A stretch of DNA of 64,000 nucleotides, taken from positions 1-64,000 of the forward strand of contig CAMDGB010000011.1 of NCBI GenBank assembly GCA_945897915.1, written 5' to 3'. Position numbers and translations under genes: made by a program. Numbering within the stretch: position 1 is the stretch's first letter; each line of letters opens with the position of its first letter. The stretch is from Chryseobacterium gleum (GTDB lineage: Bacteria; Bacteroidota; Bacteroidia; Flavobacteriales; Flavobacteriaceae). Below the pieces are notes generated by a model. The model did not search any database, had not been told where the DNA came from, and worked only from the letters and a program-made list of their open reading frames with translations. This document shows positions 62,258 to 64,000 of this stretch, in pieces.

Positions 62258-63149
62258 CATTAAAAAAAATACTGCTGTTTTTCTGCTTACTATTTTAGTG
62301 ATTTTAGCTTGTAAAAAATCTGAAAATACCACTGTAGATGAATCTTACGTTAAAGGAAAAGCCACAATTTATGTAGACGAATCTTTGTTGCCAATTGTGG
62401 AAGATCAAGAAATGGTTTTTGAAAGTAAATACCAAAAAGCTGCTATTACACTTATTCCAAAATCAGATTCGGATATTGTAAATTTATTATTACAACGAAA
62501 AATTGATATCGCGGTACTTTCCCATGAATTGTCAAAAACTCAAGAAGACAAATTAAAAGCTATTGATGTAATTGGTAAAAACACACCTTTTTGTTCTGAT
62601 GCTATTGCTTTAATTGTCAACGCAGGAAATTCAAAAACTACTATTACAACTTCAGAAATTTATGATGTTTTAAAAGGAAAAAACACAAGTGTTCAATTTG
62701 TTTTTGATAATGAAAATTCAAGCACATTAAGTTATTTATTAGATAAAGCTAATGTTAAATCTTTATCAAAAAGTGTAACAGCATTGAAAAACAACCTAGA
62801 AGTTATTAAATTTGTCTCCGAAAATAATAATTCAATTGGTTTTGTGGGCGTAAATTGGCTTTTGAATCCATCAATTGAATTGGAAAGTACAATTAAAAAA
62901 GTTAAAGTTTTAGCAGTAGGAGAAAGCGGTAAAAAAGCGGTAAAACCTACTCAATCATACATAGAAACAAAAGAATATCCATTTATAAGAAAAATATATT
63001 TGTTAAATTATCAAGGTAGAACAGGTTTAGGCATGGGTTTTGCTTCTTTTGTTAAAAGTGAAGTGGGACAACGCATTACTCTTAAATCAGGATTAGCGCC
63101 AACTAAAATTCCAACTAGAGAAATAAGAATAATAAAAAACAATAAATAG
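62250..63149 (+). CDS. PstS-like substrate-binding lipoprotein
   Basis: A 299-residue periplasmic binding-protein fold. The N-terminus has a lipobox, VILACKKSEN, with Cys21 as the lipidation site. The mature protein follows the phosphate-binding PstS fold: KGKATIYVDESLLPIVEDQE, IDIAVLSHELSKTQ, DAIALIVNAGNS (about 121-132), and NNNSIGFVGVNWLL. Only weak identity to classic PstS is expected and no pstCAB genes are near. In this family of operons the protein is a lipoprotein of unknown ligand, phosphate being the obvious guess. Its ATG overlaps the previous gene by 8 bases; the TPR gene follows 16 bases later. Confidence 0.8.
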   Translation: MSNIKKNTAVFLLTILVILACKKSENTTVDESYVKGKATIYVDESLLPIVEDQEMVFESKYQKAAITLIPKSDSDIVNLLLQRKIDIAVLSHELSKTQEDKLKAIDVIGKNTPFCSDAIALIVNAGNSKTTITTSEIYDVLKGKNTSVQFVFDNENSSTLSYLLDKANVKSLSKSVTALKNNLEVIKFVSENNNSIGFVGVNWLLNPSIELESTIKKVKVLAVGESGKKAVKPTQSYIETKEYPFIRKIYLLNYQGRTGLGMGFASFVKSEVGQRITLKSGLAPTKIPTREIRIIKNNK

Positions 63150-63165
63150 AAATAAAAAAGTAGAA

Positions 63166-64000
63166 ATGAGAACAATTATTTTATCAAGTTTTGCCACTAT
63201 TTTTGCTGCAGTTGCGGTAAATGCTCAAGATTTAGAGCAAGTTAAGAAAACAATCGATGCCGAAAAATTTTCAGAAGCTAGAAAATCATTACAGTTAATG
63301 GTTGAAACAGCGCCAGATAAAGGTAAAAATTATTTTTATTTAGGTCAAGTATATTTAGCATTAGAAAAACAAGATTCGGCTAAAGTATATTTTGATAAAG
63401 GGAAAGCAGCAAAAGATGCCGGTCATTTAAATTTAATTGGTTTAGGTCATTTGGAGTTGTTAGATGGAAAAGCCTCAAATGCAGAAGCAAATTTTTCAGC
63501 AGCATTAGCATTAGCAAAAAAGAAAAACACCGAAGAACAAATTTTTATTACGCAAGCTTATTTAAAAGCTGCTAATCCAGATGTTTCTAAAGCTTTAGCA
63601 GCAGCTAAATTAGCTGTGGCAAGCGATGCAAAATCAGCGCAAGCACAAATTGCTCTAGGTGACGCTTTGGTGGCGAATAAAAACATCAATGATGCCTATG
63701 TGGCTTATAGAACAGCTGGCGAACTTGACAAAACGTCATTAAGAGCACCTTTGCAATTGGCGATTATCACCAGAAATGCACAAGCGTTCCCAGAAGCGTT
63801 AAAAGCTTTTAATGATATTTTGGCAATCAATCCAAGTTACGGACCAGCTTTTCGTGAAAAAGCAGAAACTAATTTAGCTTGGGCGTATGCAAAAAAATCG
63901 CTTTTCGAAGAAAAAATTGCAGCCGCTTTACAAGATTATAAAAAATATATGACTTTAACTGATGTTTCAACAGATGCGAAAATCAAATATGCTGATTTCT
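63166..64000 (+). CDS. exported TPR-repeat protein (cut by the window end)
   Basis: An open frame of 278 codons that runs off the window. Signal peptide of about 20 residues (TIILSSFATIFAAVAVNAQ), then successive TPR-like pairs: DLEQVKKTIDAEKFSEARKS, APDKGKNYFYLGQVYLALEK, GHLNLIGLGHLELLDGKASN, AEANFSAALALAKKKNTEEQ, and later IALGDALVANKNINDAYVAY and FREKAETNLAWAYAKKSLFE. Sixteen bases after the PstS-like gene. It is probably a periplasmic partner of the lipoprotein and TonB complex; its C-terminus is not visible. Confidence 0.85.
   Translation, partial: MRTIILSSFATIFAAVAVNAQDLEQVKKTIDAEKFSEARKSLQLMVETAPDKGKNYFYLGQVYLALEKQDSAKVYFDKGKAAKDAGHLNLIGLGHLELLDGKASNAEANFSAALALAKKKNTEEQIFITQAYLKAANPDVSKALAAAKLAVASDAKSAQAQIALGDALVANKNINDAYVAYRTAGELDKTSLRAPLQLAIITRNAQAFPEALKAFNDILAINPSYGPAFREKAETNLAWAYAKKSLFEEKIAAALQDYKKYMTLTDVSTDAKIKYADF

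Overview
The window is a chromosomal segment of a low-GC, AT-rich member of the Bacteroidota, almost certainly a Flavobacteriaceae species close to Flavobacterium. The evidence is the short primary sigma factor without region 1.1, promoters of the Bacteroidota type (TTTG-N19-TAnnTTTG), exosortase F with its companion gene, paired exbD genes in an exbB-exbD-exbD-tonB set, and a flavobacterial carotenoid set. I see no insertion sequence, prophage, CRISPR array, tRNA or rRNA. Most of it is core genome, with several compact accessory operons.

Layout. 1-1630: rpe and the primary sigma factor (minus). 1813-5111: a four-gene carotenoid cluster (CrtA-like hydroxylase, CrtZ, CruF-like, CrtI/CrtD-like; minus) that fits late steps of myxol or saproxanthin type xanthophylls. 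5303-7841: rpsO then pnp (minus). 7929-13724: a seven-gene light/DNA-repair operon (minus) read as TIGR03643, DUF2452, flavin reductase, a divergent photolyase, a 45-residue DUF2256 protein, an iron-sulfur photolyase and a DASH cryptochrome. 13832-15333: free-methionine sulfoxide reductase and, divergently, exosortase F plus its partner. 15364-18463: a probable copper/heavy-metal set (Cys-rich small protein, TonB-dependent receptor, HMA protein). 18546-23268: acyltransferase-like protein, TPR protein, Mpl, RadC, unknown. 23357-27149: an ABC exporter-like pair with a His/Glu-rich loop, a Cys-motif protein, a YjjG-type phosphatase and an unknown exported protein. 27166-31757: RarA, rhomboid protease, RlmB, BamA/TamA-like outer-membrane protein.

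31990-49255 is the ribosomal super-cluster: rpsL-rpsG-fusA-rpsJ (no tuf), a terminator, then rplC through rplQ with secY, infA and rpoA. Leader hairpins and an internal promoter suggest local control. 49407-54826: carA, eno, gltA and queA, each with its own promoter and/or terminator signals. 54948-58752: kynU, an arginase-family gene and kmo, a kynurenine-pathway operon in which the arginase-like protein is the odd member. 59102-64000: exbB-exbD-exbD-tonB, a tiny membrane protein, a PstS-like lipoprotein and a TPR protein cut by the window end; a sigma-54-like promoter lies upstream.

The best candidates for something under-described are the photolyase operon (three different photolyase/cryptochrome branches, one lacking canonical FAD-site residues, with three small unknown families), the His-rich ABC transporter operon, and the TonB-PstS-TPR envelope operon. 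All functional statements rest on motif recognition by eye; no database search was possible.
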